From positions 1,430-30,462 of the forward strand of contig MU602957.1 of assembly GCA_025201865.1 (NCBI GenBank): a DNA stretch of 29,033 bases. The letters run 5' to 3'. The stretch's first letter is position 1; every line of letters begins with the position of its first letter. The position numbers were made by a program, and so were the translations under genes. The stretch is from Ramicandelaber brevisporus (lineage: Eukaryota > Kickxellomycota > Ramicandelaberales > Ramicandelaberaceae). Under the pieces are notes generated by a model. That model made no database searches. It was not told where the DNA came from and worked only from the letters and a program-made list of their open reading frames with translations. Below are positions 10,069 through 18,780 of the stretch, piece by piece.

Positions 10069-10922
10069 CAGATCGTGTCTAGTCTACAGCCTTTGTAACC
10101 AGATCACGGACTTCGAGAACAGATGAAAAACAAAGAAAGAGAGCTGATTCCAGATTGCAACGAGAACAACGGTAGTCAGTTGGAGAACGAAAGTATGAAG
10201 AAAGAAAGTAAAAACACAACACAGAAAAGAGACAGAAAAGTAAATTTGGCGCCAATTGACTTCTGCAACATCTGCAACATTGGGATCCATTGGCATCCAT
10301 TGCATGGTTCAGGATTGACTGGTTGGCCCTCTGGAACCAGATGGAGAGCCTTGTATGCATATCCTCTCGACGTGGAAAGCAAGATAGTGAGAGAGTGAGA
10401 GAGAGAGTGAAAGAAGGGAAGAGAGAGAGCAACGAACTACATTGCATTCGAATAGTGGCAAGTAGTGGCGAATAGTGCAGCGAGTGTTCTCTCTAATTTC
10501 GTTGGTTGCAAGAACACGAGACACACTCGCTCAAAACATGCAGCCGTTCCAAGTGTACTACCACCACAACTACCACTACGACCACCACCACACAGAAAGA
10601 CTGTCCGCATCTCACCAACAACGCCTCCAACTACGAAACTGACCTACATACTCGCTACTACTGCCCCCCCACCTCCACCACACTCCACTCCAGCACCTGC
10701 AAGCAGCCATACTCCATACTCGCAAGCTCTACAACCGGAAGCAATCTCAACAGTCCCCGCACTGCTTCATCTACCTACACTGCACTTGAGACCCTAGGCT
10801 CGCCACTTTACCCACAAGCCTACCAAACAACTTGTACCACCAATTCTAACAGCGTCAACATCAACACTATCAACAACAACACTAACATCACTGACACTAA
10901 CAACAACTTGCATTCAAGCCCA
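10069..10922. promoter_or_regulatory. Divergent intergenic region between NPR2 and the Ser/Pro-rich gene
   Basis: 854 bp. On the NPR2 side it holds a GA-rich tract (10388-10430; a CT tract in the NPR2 sense), short tandem repeats (TCTGCAACA twice near 10262; CCATTGGCAT/CCATTGCAT near 10288-10306) and an E2F-like site. The 122-codon minus-strand frame at 10079-10447 starts with ATG but has no recognisable content and may be only an upstream frame in the NPR2 leader. From about 10550 the plus strand is strongly A/C-rich, as in an unstructured leader. An ATG at 10538 opens a 34-codon frame ending in TGA. Confidence 0.55.
10245..10255. promoter_or_regulatory. E2F-like site TTTGGCGCCAA
   Basis: Contains a perfect 10-bp palindrome, TTGGCGCCAA. 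It matches the E2F consensus TTTSGCGC on the plus strand and is followed directly by TTGAC (10256-10260). It sits between two divergent genes, 177 bp upstream of the NPR2 ATG. The site is seen; its use by E2F is inferred. Confidence 0.4.
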
Positions 10923-11639
10923 ATGAAGACCAGCCAAATTGACCCAAATCAGCTCCAGCGTATTCGCAAAATGAGCGAATCCAAGCAACCGTCATTTCTC
11001 ATGCCGCGCAACATGACTGAGCCCGACCCCATCATGCGCGGCCCTCTCCTTCCACAAAAGCCAAGCCTATTCATCGCCACAGGTCACGCAGCTGCTAGTC
11101 AAGGCAAGGATGGTCCCACAAGTCCCGGAGCCACATATGGATCGACCAGCGCTGCGACCAACGCTGCGACTGGCAATGGACCATCCGCAATGTCCCCGGC
11201 ATCTCCCATAATGCTAACATCGCCACTCTCTCCAAAGAGCCCAACCAACGGCGCAATGAAGGCGTACCTGGCAAAACCACGGCGCAGTGCCATTGCATTG
11301 TCCTTTGAAGAGAGTGATCAAATGCTAAAGCAGCACACGGACCGCACCAAGATGGCCAACCTTGAAATGGCATTGTCTCTCCTGTCTCCTACTGGCGGTG
11401 ATAGTTGTGGCACCGATGCTGCTCTGAACGGATCAAGCTACGCAGGTGAGGCTCAGCGCCGTGGCAGCAGCAGCGGACACAGCAAGCTATTGAGTGCACC
11501 AATGTCAGAGTGGAGCGAGCGTGTGTTTGATCCAGATGATGATCTGATTGAGACGGATGAGATGGATTACGACCAGATTCACGGGATTCTACCCGTGGGA
11601 AACTACGGCCACGTTCCAATTGAAGACGATGATGAATAA
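10923..11639 (+). CDS. Uncharacterised Ser/Pro-rich, disordered protein
   Basis: Not recognised. From the first in-frame ATG (10923) the product is 238 residues. It shows clustered SP/TP sites (about MSPASPIMLTSPLSPKSP), basic segments PRRSAIALSF and QRRGSSSG that look like basophilic kinase sites, a short predicted helix (about MLKQHTDRTKMANLEMALSLL) and an acidic tail ending in EDDDE. The frame is open upstream as far as a TAA at 10494 with no ATG, and that 5' part is Thr- and Asn-rich (a run of 12 Thr codons). The start is therefore uncertain: either translation begins at 10923, or an upstream exon is spliced into the open frame. It looks like a phospho-regulated disordered regulator, but no function can be assigned. 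It converges on the porin gene, with an AATAAA at 11742. Confidence 0.6.
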   Translation: MKTSQIDPNQLQRIRKMSESKQPSFLMPRNMTEPDPIMRGPLLPQKPSLFIATGHAAASQGKDGPTSPGATYGSTSAATNAATGNGPSAMSPASPIMLTSPLSPKSPTNGAMKAYLAKPRRSAIALSFEESDQMLKQHTDRTKMANLEMALSLLSPTGGDSCGTDAALNGSSYAGEAQRRGSSSGHSKLLSAPMSEWSERVFDPDDDLIETDEMDYDQIHGILPVGNYGHVPIEDDDE

Positions 11640-11741
11640 CCACATCCCACTACCTACTACTACACATCTCCCCCTCTTTTGTTTCTTAAGTTCACCTGTA
11701 CACTATTTGAAAAATACTATTTAGACAACTCATTAAACAAA

Positions 11742-11747
11742 AATAAA
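11742..11747 (+). terminator. Poly(A) signal AATAAA for the Ser/Pro-rich gene
   Basis: Canonical AATAAA, 103 bases after the stop of the upstream plus-strand gene, in an A/T-rich stretch. Confidence 0.6.
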
Positions 11748-11759
11748 AGTTATTATTAG

Positions 11760-11765
11760 TTTATT
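11760..11765 (-). terminator. Poly(A) signal AATAAA for the porin gene
   Basis: TTTATT on the plus strand reads AATAAA on the minus strand, 20 bases beyond the VDAC stop. The two convergent genes' signals lie within 25 bp, so their 3' ends probably overlap. Confidence 0.65.
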
Positions 11766-11784
11766 TGTTTGTTATTGTTAGAGC

Positions 11785-12645
11785 TTAAGCATCGAAAGTG
11801 AGGGCAAGACCGAGCTTGGCGGAGTCCTCAGCAGCAGCAGTGGTGTTAAAGAGACCAGCGAGGGTAATCTTGGCACCCTTGCGGAGCTCCTGGGTGTAGC
11901 TGAGACCGAGACGGCCAGAGTTGTCAATCTTGGCCTTGGCGTAGGCGGTGGCATCAAGGAAGTACTTGGAGCCGAGCTCGAGGGTGGTTGGGGCAGAGGT
12001 GGCACGGGTGTCGTAGGTAGCCTTGGCACCGACCTCAAGGTCGAAGCCGATGCGGTGGTAGTAGGCAGCGGTGATGGTGCTGAAGGTGTTGCTGGCAGAC
12101 AGGGCAGCGGAGTAGTCGCTGGCCTTGAAGCCGACGAGAGCGGAGTTGTTGGTCAGGCGACCATCGAGCAGGTCGTAGCCAATCTGGCCACCAGCGAGGA
12201 CGCCGTCCTTGCCAACGACGACATCGGCGTTGACGGTTGGGCCCTTGGTGAGGTCGACGGTGGTGCGGGCGTGGACGTTTGGCTGCTTGTAGACGGCGGT
12301 GACCTTGGCGGTCTTGGTGGCGGCGCCAGAGGCGTTCGGGAGCAGGGTGCCGACAAGGTCGAGCTTCAGGCCGCTGGCAACCTTGTTGTCAACCTCGAGC
12401 TGGGCGGTCAGCAGGTTGGCGGTGGACCACGACTCGGTGAGAGCAAGGCCGTTCTTAGCGTCGGTGTACTTGGTCTTGAGCTCGGCGAACACCTTGCCAG
12501 ACTTGTCCTGAGTACCAGCAACGGTGAACTTGACGCCGTTGGCGGTCAGGGTGTTGACCTCGAGAGCAGAGCCGGTCTTGTAGTCCTTGCCAAGCAGATC
12601 GTTGGTTGGCTTGAGGACGTCAGCGAAGTTTGGTGGGACAGACAT
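11785..12645 (-). CDS. POR1: Mitochondrial outer-membrane porin (VDAC)
   Basis: 286-residue beta-barrel channel for ATP, ADP and metabolites across the mitochondrial outer membrane. Seen: a VDAC-type N-terminus (MSVPPNFADVLKPTNDLLGKDY) that forms the pore-lining helix, then regular alternating polar/hydrophobic strands throughout, and a C-terminal strand ending LGLALTFDA that fits the sorting signal of the last strand. Length matches the usual 280-295 residues. Codon use is more G/C-ending than in its neighbours, as expected for a highly expressed gene. The ATG at 12645 is the natural start. The upstream minus-strand leader is CA-rich, with GT repeats on the plus strand at 12684-12714. Identification is strong. 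Confidence 0.95.
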   Translation of the reverse strand: MSVPPNFADVLKPTNDLLGKDYKTGSALEVNTLTANGVKFTVAGTQDKSGKVFAELKTKYTDAKNGLALTESWSTANLLTAQLEVDNKVASGLKLDLVGTLLPNASGAATKTAKVTAVYKQPNVHARTTVDLTKGPTVNADVVVGKDGVLAGGQIGYDLLDGRLTNNSALVGFKASDYSAALSASNTFSTITAAYYHRIGFDLEVGAKATYDTRATSAPTTLELGSKYFLDATAYAKAKIDNSGRLGLSYTQELRKGAKITLAGLFNTTAAAEDSAKLGLALTFDA

Positions 12646-13184
12646 GGTTGTAGATAGCAGCGGTTGATATTGAACGCGTATTTGTGTGTGTGTTGATGGT
12701 GTGTGTGTGTTGTTGCAGAGACCAAAAAGTCAGAGGAGGAGGAGGAGGTTGCAGGTAGATCTGCAACGTCCGCTACGAAGCGACCAAGGAAAAAAAAAAT
12801 AATCGGAAATTTCGGAACCAAAAATCGCACCACCTCACCTGCAATTGCAACACGTGGTCCATTCAGAATCGAACTGTCTGGAAACTACTACCACTACTAC
12901 TACTGTCGCTAACACCGCTATTGCTGGCACTGCTACCATGAGCTGCAGCTGCTGACCAAGAGGATGGGTAACTCTTTATTGATTACGTGCATGTTTCACA
13001 ATGAGATGTAGTAGTACATAGATGCTGGTCCTCCTATACAAGAAGTGATATCCAGTGGATGACATTGCAGCCAGAGGACGGATAAACAATATACAACGTG
13101 CCCAGTCTCCAACAATCTTAATCTCTATGTTTTCATTGTATTGTTAAGTTTTATTAAAAAAAAACTAAATGATAATTAACCTTC
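12646..13184. other. Intergenic: porin promoter/leader and PPE1 3' region
   Basis: 539 bp with no gene I can support. It contains GT dinucleotide-rich sequence (12684-12714), a GAG-rich stretch (about 12734-12748), a nine-A run near 12790 and TACTAC-type repeats (12889-12903). The PPE1 end carries a poly(A) signal. Confidence 0.6.
13150..13155 (-). terminator. Poly(A) signal AATAAA for the PP2A methylesterase gene
   Basis: TTTATT on the plus strand, 30 bases past the stop codon of the minus-strand gene. A second TTTATT lies near 12972. Confidence 0.55.
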
Positions 13185-14465
13185 TTACTGCGCATTTGGA
13201 GGTGACAGTGACTTGGAAGGCGAGATTGGTGACGGTGGCTGGATGACTTGCGCTGGCTGTCCTGGCAGATTCTTTGTGACAATAACCGGTCTTGTATGCT
13301 GCCAGAACCTCAGCAATAAATCCGCCGCACGTGTCGGGTCATCTTCATGCAATAAATGGCCACATCCCGTAAACGGCTCTGTTTGAAACTTGCCCTGCAT
13401 TTGTCCAATCATCAACACCTTTGTGATAACGTCTGTAGAGCTAATCATCAGTAGCTTTGCACATTTACAAGTGAGGAACTTGGCATCCAAGTCGGTAAAC
13501 CATGAAGCCCAGTACTTTTCAGTCGCCAGCAAGTCGGTTCTCCAGCTTACAGCGTCCAAACTGGGTTGTTCGTGAGGAGCGACGATAGGTGGCACAGAGA
13601 TGCGTGCGGACTCCTTGGTGCGAATGATGCGGCTGGAAATGTGCCATTCGATCGCACTGTGGACTGAGGTGAATGCAGTGGGTCGTCGAAGAATGAATGA
13701 GCGTGTCATGTCAATTGCCTGCTGATTGCCTTCCGCAATGTCAATGATGGCCAATCCAGCAACCTTCTGGACATACTTGCCAGATACACACTCCGTCATC
13801 ACTGCTGCACCCATGCTGTGTCCAGCTAGAATCACCTCCGAGTGATTGGGGAACACTGCTTCAAGAATCTTCGCAGTATCCGTAGCCAGTGCTGGTAGTG
13901 ACAGGTCAGGATCATTTGCATCACTTGCAGAGTTCTCATCGGCTGGCACAGTGTGACCATGGCCGCGGGCATCGAATGCCAGTACGGCCAGAGATTGCTC
14001 ACTGTTGTTACGAATGTTGCGAGCCACTAGTGAAAAGGACAAGGCAGACAATCCGGCACCGTGATGGAAAACAATGACAGGGGCTGTGGGTGAGCAGCCA
14101 GCACTCAAATACACAACATGTTTCCAGCCATTGTCCAGCACAATTTCACGGCGCTCGTCAAAGTACGATGTCCAGTCTGCAGGCTGATAACGCAGAGAGC
14201 GTGTGGATGCAGCCCTGCTACTGTACGCACTGTCAATATCTGCATCTTCGTCCTCTTCATCAAATTCATCGAGAGAAGACATGGCCATGTTAAGCTCGCG
14301 ATGAGCGCGTGCTGCAAGCGCAGAGAGTGGAGTTGATGTTGAGGCTGAAATTGGAGTGGGCAAGTGAGAGCCAGCACTAACGCCAGCACCAAGACCAGCA
14401 CCAGCGTTTGGAGACGCTGATGGAGGCGGCAGGCCACCACGCAGCTGTACGATTCGCTTGGACAT
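13185..14465 (-). CDS. PPE1: Protein phosphatase 2A methylesterase (alpha/beta hydrolase)
   Basis: 426 residues from the ATG at 14465; the frame extends ten codons further only through a GTG. The enzyme removes the methyl ester from the C-terminal leucine of PP2A catalytic subunit and so inactivates or remodels PP2A. Seen: oxyanion-type HHGAG (about 134-138), FDARGHG, the nucleophile elbow GHSMGA with Ser217, IIDIAEG with Asp242, the family block IEWHISSRIIRTKESARIS, then IGQMQGKFQ and CGHLLHED with catalytic His370. This is the complete PPME1 triad. The first about 95 residues are disordered (Gly/Ala/Ser, then an acidic DEFDEEDEDAD patch), as is the Ser-Pro tail. It is divergent with BMS1 across 125 bp. 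Confidence 0.94.
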   Translation of the reverse strand: MSKRIVQLRGGLPPPSASPNAGAGLGAGVSAGSHLPTPISASTSTPLSALAARAHRELNMAMSSLDEFDEEDEDADIDSAYSSRAASTRSLRYQPADWTSYFDERREIVLDNGWKHVVYLSAGCSPTAPVIVFHHGAGLSALSFSLVARNIRNNSEQSLAVLAFDARGHGHTVPADENSASDANDPDLSLPALATDTAKILEAVFPNHSEVILAGHSMGAAVMTECVSGKYVQKVAGLAIIDIAEGNQQAIDMTRSFILRRPTAFTSVHSAIEWHISSRIIRTKESARISVPPIVAPHEQPSLDAVSWRTDLLATEKYWASWFTDLDAKFLTCKCAKLLMISSTDVITKVLMIGQMQGKFQTEPFTGCGHLLHEDDPTRAADLLLRFWQHTRPVIVTKNLPGQPAQVIQPPSPISPSKSLSPPNAQ

Positions 14466-14590
14466 CCTGGTAGTTGTAACGTTGTCAAAAGTCACAGCCC
14501 TTTAATAAACAGGAGGGAAGAGCCGAAACAATAAAAACAATAAAAACAATAAAAACAAAAAGCAGAAAAAACGATTCGACGCAGATCAAG
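14466..14590. promoter_or_regulatory. Compact divergent promoter between PPE1 and BMS1
   Basis: 125 bp separate the two start codons. It contains an A-rich block with AATAAAAAC repeated three times (about 14530-14558). A poly(dA)-type, nucleosome-excluding promoter shared by both genes is plausible; no TATA box was seen. Confidence 0.45.
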
Positions 14591-17500
14591 ATGGCAGGCG
14601 TCGAGTCAATGCAGCAGCAGAGCAACAAAGCTCATCGCAAGAGCAAGACTGGAGCCAAGCAGTCTGCCAAGGACAAGGCGAAGAAGCGTGAGAATGCCAG
14701 CAAACAGCAAAATGTCAAGGCATTTGCACCAATGTCCGGTGCTAGTGCCGACAAGATGGCACGGCGCAAGCTGGAACAGAGCGAGAAGAAGCTGCATGTT
14801 GCCATGGTTGATCGTACACCAGACACGCCGCCTCCCGTGGTCGTTGCAGTTGTTGGACCGCCTCAGACCGGCAAGACCACTCTCATCAAGTCGCTGGTTC
14901 GTCGATATGCCAAGCAGTCTCCAACCACCGTCAATGGCCCAATCACAGTTGTGGCTGGAAAGAAGCGCCGTCTCACATTTATTGAATGTCCAAATGATAT
15001 TAACGCAATGATTGACATTGGCAAGACTGCAGATTTGGTGCTGTTGACAGTCGATGCTAGCTTTGGATTTGAGATGGAGACTTTTGAGTTCTTGAACATT
15101 CTGCAGACTCATGGATTCCCTCGTGTAATGGGAGTGCTGACATTCTTGGACAAGTTTAAGGATGGAAAGCGTCTCAAGGCCACAAAGAAGAAGCTGAAGG
15201 ATCGTTTCTGGACTGAAATTTACGATGGCGCAAAGCTGTTCTATCTGTCTGGCGTCCTCAACGGTCGTTATCCGGATCGCGAGATTCTCAATCTGTCTCG
15301 TTTCATTTCTGTCATGAAGTTCCGTCCATTGCAGTGGCGCAACACTCATCCGTATCTGCTGGCCGATCGTATTGAAGATTTAACAGATCGTGATTTGCTG
15401 CATGCCAACCGCAAAATGGATCGCACAATTACATTATATGGATACTTGCGTGGCACAAATCTCAAGTCAGGCGCTCGCGTCCACATTCCTGGTGCTGGCG
15501 ACATGGTTGTCAAGTCTGTCAATATTCTTGAGGATCCGTGCCCATTGCCGAACCAGCCTGGTGCCACAAAGGGCCGCCGCAGTCTGAGTGACAAGCAGAA
15601 GCTCGTTTATGCACCAATGTCTGACATTGGCGGCGTCATGTACGACAAGGATGCCGTTTACATCAATGTTCCAGGCAATTTCACCAAGAAGTCCGCTCTG
15701 CATCCTGACTCTCGCACTGCTGACAGTGGTACAAACGCAGCCGGCTCTGATGCTGATTCCGACGGCGAGATTAACGCTGCTGCTGGTGTTGGCGAGAAGA
15801 TGGTACTCAGCCTGCAAGATATGGGCAGCTCGTTGGGCGACAAGATTGCTGGCTCCGAGATGCGTCTGTTCTCAAGCCATGCTCCAGTTGCTGGTCGCGA
15901 TGCTGCAACTCTCGTCCAGTCTGTTGAGGCTGAAGAGGAGTCTGATGATGGCAGTAACAAACGCACTCGCACTCGCCGTCGTGCTGTCTTTGCTGACGAT
16001 AACGGCAGTATTGAAGAGCTTGACGACGATGAAGATGACGATGACGATGATGAAGATGAAGATGGCGACAGCGATGACATGGACATGGACTCTGATGATG
16101 ATGAGGCTGATAGCAATGTTGGTCATGGCCGCCAGCGCCGTTATGAGGATGATGGCGATGAGAATGAAGAGTATGCATTTGCGGACAGTGACAGCGATGT
16201 TGGCTTTGACAGTGAGTCCGATGCCGACGATGATGACGATGATGAGCCGTATGATGGTGGTCGTCCGTTGATTGGCAGCCGCCGTAAGTCTACATCTGCA
16301 AAGGAGTCAACTGAAGGCGATTTGGCTGATGATGTTTTGGATGGTTCGCTGCACTGGAAGGAGAATCTTGCCGAGAAGGCTGCTGCTGCATTCTACGGTC
16401 GCCGTCGTGTTAACTTGATGTCTCTTGTCTATGGCGATGACAATGATGACACTGCTGGACAAGAAAAGAAGGTGAAGCGTGTTCCAGTTCTCAGTGGCAA
16501 GCTTGAGCGTGATAGTGACGATGAAGACGGCGGTGCAAGCTTCTTCAAGGTGCTCGAGTCTGATGACCACGCCAATGGCCATAAAGGCGGTGACAGTCGC
16601 ATGATTCAAACTCATGATTCGTGCAAGGCCAACTTGGACTACGCCGACCTGGATCGTTGGGCAGAAGATGAGATTCTGGATTCACTGCGCTATCGATTCG
16701 TTACTGGCATGCGTCTTGGAGATGATGGCGATGGTGACGCTGATGGCAGTGATGGTGATGGCATTGAGGATGAAGATGATGCTGTATTTGATGACTTTGA
16801 GGATCTCGAAACTGGCGAGCGCGTATCTGGCAAACCGCAAACTGGCGCTGATGACATGGAGGATGACAGCGACTTGGATGCTGAGGAGCGGGAGCGTCGT
16901 GCACTGCTTCGCAAGAAGGAGGAGCTCAAGCGCAAGTTCGATGCCCAGTTTGACGGCCATGTTGATGAGGATGACGACGAGGAAGGTGCCAAGAAGGGTG
17001 GCGGCGGTGGTGAGCGTGACGACTATGAAGCCGCCAAGGAACTCATTGCCAAGCAGCAGGCTATCAACCGTGCTGAGTTTGAGGATGATGATCTGGTGAC
17101 TCGCGCCTTGGTCGAGGGTCATCGTGCTGGCAGCTATGTGCGCCTGTTGCTCACCAATGTCCCGTGTGAGTTTGTCGAATACTTTGATCCAGTGTATCCC
17201 ATTCTGGTTGGTGGATTGCTGCAAGCTGAACAGAACTTTGGATTTGTCCAGGTTCGCATCAAGAAGCATCGCTGGCATCATCGTATCCTCAAGACAAATG
17301 ACCCGCTTGTGTTCTCTGTTGGCTGGCGTCGCTTCCAGTCTGTGCCCTTGTACTCGCTCAATGACGGTACTCGCAACAAGCTTCTCAAGTACACTCCAGA
17401 GCACATGCATTGCTTGGCCTCGTTCTATGGCCCAATCACTGCTCCAAACACTGGTTTCTGTGCTGTCCAGAGTGTTGGCCGCGGCGTGTCCAACTTCCGT

Positions 17501-17950
17501 ATCAGCGCCACTGGAGTTGTTCTCGACATTAATCAGAGCACAGAGATTGTGAAGAAGCTGAAGCTGACTGGTGCTCCATACAAAGTGCACAAGAATTCGG
17601 CATTCATCAAGGACATGTTCACATCTGCTCTCGAAGTTGCCAAGTTTGAAGGCGCTCAAATCCGCACAGTGTCTGGAATTCGTGGTCAAGTCAAGAAGCA
17701 TCTCACAAAGCCAGAGGGCCACTTCCGTGCCACATTCGAAGACAAGATTCTGATGAGCGATATCGTGTTCCTGCGTACCTGGTATCCAGTTCGCCCGCGC
17801 AAGTTCTACAACCCGGTCACTTCGCTGCTGATGGAGTCCAAGACTGACTGGCAGGGCATGCGTCTCACTGGCCAAGTCCGTCGCGAGCGTAATCTGCCCG
17901 TTCCAAACAACCGTGATTCGCATTACAAGCCAGTTGAGCGCGAAACCTGA
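14591..17950 (+). CDS. BMS1: Bms1-like ribosome-assembly GTPase, N-terminal 1119 residues (frame broken)
   Basis: Bms1 is an essential nucleolar GTPase of the small-subunit processome. It delivers Rcl1 and drives early 18S rRNA processing. Seen: a basic head, a P-loop GPPQTGKTT (residues 89-97), ECPNDIN and a G4-like TFLDKF, and an AARP2CN-type segment. A long acidic Asp/Glu/Ser centre follows (about 470-560 and again 700-800), then the conserved C-terminal block ([53 protein letters not shown]). The frame stops at TGA 17948-17950, exactly at the junction between copies 1 and 2 of a 119-bp tandem repeat, inside the conserved domain. The rest of the protein continues in the same frame at 18188. 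Without the three extra copies the product would be about 1251 residues, close to other Bms1 proteins. The identification is secure; whether the break is biological or an assembly error is open. Confidence 0.93.
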   Translation: MAGVESMQQQSNKAHRKSKTGAKQSAKDKAKKRENASKQQNVKAFAPMSGASADKMARRKLEQSEKKLHVAMVDRTPDTPPPVVVAVVGPPQTGKTTLIKSLVRRYAKQSPTTVNGPITVVAGKKRRLTFIECPNDINAMIDIGKTADLVLLTVDASFGFEMETFEFLNILQTHGFPRVMGVLTFLDKFKDGKRLKATKKKLKDRFWTEIYDGAKLFYLSGVLNGRYPDREILNLSRFISVMKFRPLQWRNTHPYLLADRIEDLTDRDLLHANRKMDRTITLYGYLRGTNLKSGARVHIPGAGDMVVKSVNILEDPCPLPNQPGATKGRRSLSDKQKLVYAPMSDIGGVMYDKDAVYINVPGNFTKKSALHPDSRTADSGTNAAGSDADSDGEINAAAGVGEKMVLSLQDMGSSLGDKIAGSEMRLFSSHAPVAGRDAATLVQSVEAEEESDDGSNKRTRTRRRAVFADDNGSIEELDDDEDDDDDDEDEDGDSDDMDMDSDDDEADSNVGHGRQRRYEDDGDENEEYAFADSDSDVGFDSESDADDDDDDEPYDGGRPLIGSRRKSTSAKESTEGDLADDVLDGSLHWKENLAEKAAAAFYGRRRVNLMSLVYGDDNDDTAGQEKKVKRVPVLSGKLERDSDDEDGGASFFKVLESDDHANGHKGGDSRMIQTHDSCKANLDYADLDRWAEDEILDSLRYRFVTGMRLGDDGDGDADGSDGDGIEDEDDAVFDDFEDLETGERVSGKPQTGADDMEDDSDLDAEERERRALLRKKEELKRKFDAQFDGHVDEDDDEEGAKKGGGGGERDDYEAAKELIAKQQAINRAEFEDDDLVTRALVEGHRAGSYVRLLLTNVPCEFVEYFDPVYPILVGGLLQAEQNFGFVQVRIKKHRWHHRILKTNDPLVFSVGWRRFQSVPLYSLNDGTRNKLLKYTPEHMHCLASFYGPITAPNTGFCAVQSVGRGVSNFRISATGVVLDINQSTEIVKKLKLTGAPYKVHKNSAFIKDMFTSALEVAKFEGAQIRTVSGIRGQVKKHLTKPEGHFRATFEDKILMSDIVFLRTWYPVRPRKFYNPVTSLLMESKTDWQGMRLTGQVRRERNLPVPNNRDSHYKPVERET

Positions 17951-18303
17951 TGGAGTCCAAAACTGACTGGCAAGGCATGCGTCTCACTGGCCAAGTCCGT
18001 CGCGAGCGTAATCTGCCCGTTCCAAACAACCGTGATTCGCATTACAAGCCAGTTGAGCGCGAAACCTGATGGAGTCCAAAACTGACTGGCAAGGCATGCG
18101 TCTCACTGGCCAAGTCCGTCGCGAGCGTAATCTGCCCGTTCCAAACAACCGTGATTCGCATTACAAGCCAGTTGAGCGCGAAACCTGATGGAGTCCAAAA
18201 CTGACTGGCAAGGCATGCGTCTCACTGGCCAAGTCCGTCGCGAGCGTAATCTGCCCGTTCCAAACAACCGTGATTCGCATTACAAGCCAGTTGAGCGCGA
18301 AAC
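17828..18303 (+). repeat. Four tandem copies of a 119-bp BMS1 coding segment
   Basis: Units run 17828-17946, 17947-18065, 18066-18184 and 18185-18303, each from CTGATGGAG to GCGCGAAAC. Copies 2-4 are identical; copy 1 differs only by G at 17842 and 17854 where the others have A, both synonymous (Lys, Gln). Because 119 is not a multiple of three, every unit junction shifts frame and yields TGATG, a stop overlapping an ATG. Three extra copies add 357 bp, a multiple of three, so the flanking BMS1 parts stay in one frame. Confidence 0.97.
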
Positions 18304-18703
18304 GCGTCGCTTCAATCCGCTGTTCATTCCCAAGTCGCTGCAGGCCGAGCTTCCGTTTGCAAACAAGCCCAAGGATAGACAGAAGCACAGACGTCCAACA
18401 TTGGAAGTGCGCCGCATGAAGGGAATGGTTATGGATGTTCGCGAGAAGAAGATTGCCGGACTCATGGCCCAGCTGAACACTCTAAACAAGGAGAAGACTC
18501 AGAAGCGCAAGCAGCGTGACATTGAAGACCGCGCCAAGCTCAGAACTCGCATTGAGGAGAGCGAGGCTCGTCGTGCCAATGCAAAGAAGCGTGTGCTCAA
18601 GGCTCATTTCCGTGAGCAAGGTCAAGAGCAAAAGCGTAAAGCTGCTGCAGAATCAGGTGCTCGTTACAAGAAGCGCAAGACTGGTGGCGGCGATGATGAT
18701 TAA
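18188..18703 (+). CDS. BMS1: Bms1-like protein, C-terminal 171 residues after the repeat array
   Basis: This frame begins at the ATG in repeat copy 4 and runs to TAA. It encodes the end of the Bms1 conserved domain (RRFNPLFIPKSLQAELPF) and a strongly basic coiled-coil tail rich in Lys/Arg/Gln (about residues 75-165), typical of the Bms1 C-terminus. It is in the same frame as the 14591 reading frame. Alone it would not be a functional GTPase. It is best read as the displaced 3' part of BMS1, unless the transcript removes the extra copies or re-initiation at the overlapping TGATG occurs. It converges on the appendage gene, with only 77 bp between stop codons. Confidence 0.85.
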   Translation: MESKTDWQGMRLTGQVRRERNLPVPNNRDSHYKPVERETRRFNPLFIPKSLQAELPFANKPKDRQKHRRPTLEVRRMKGMVMDVREKKIAGLMAQLNTLNKEKTQKRKQRDIEDRAKLRTRIEESEARRANAKKRVLKAHFREQGQEQKRKAAAESGARYKKRKTGGGDDD

Positions 18704-18780
18704 TTTATCAAGATTGATTACTATTTTTTGCTTGTTTTTTTAATGAAAGAAAGATGATGGAAAGAAAGAAGAAGCTAACT

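Noticed and set aside
10079-10447. 122-codon minus-strand frame in the NPR2 leader
   Set aside because: Begins with ATG but its Leu/Ser-rich start comes from a CT-repeat tract and it has no domain; at most an upstream frame.
12055-12657. 200-codon plus-strand frame opposite VDAC
   Set aside because: Gly/Val/Leu-rich peptide that arises from the GC-biased third positions of the porin gene; not a gene.
16682-17923. 413-codon minus-strand frame opposite BMS1
   Set aside because: Complement of a conserved coding region; no recognisable content.
17946-18303. BMS1 array as a normal GT-AG intron of 357 bp
   Set aside because: Restoring the frame by removing exactly three units needs AGGT at one point of the unit, which is absent; AAG-GC would need a rare GC-AG intron and differs in copy 1.
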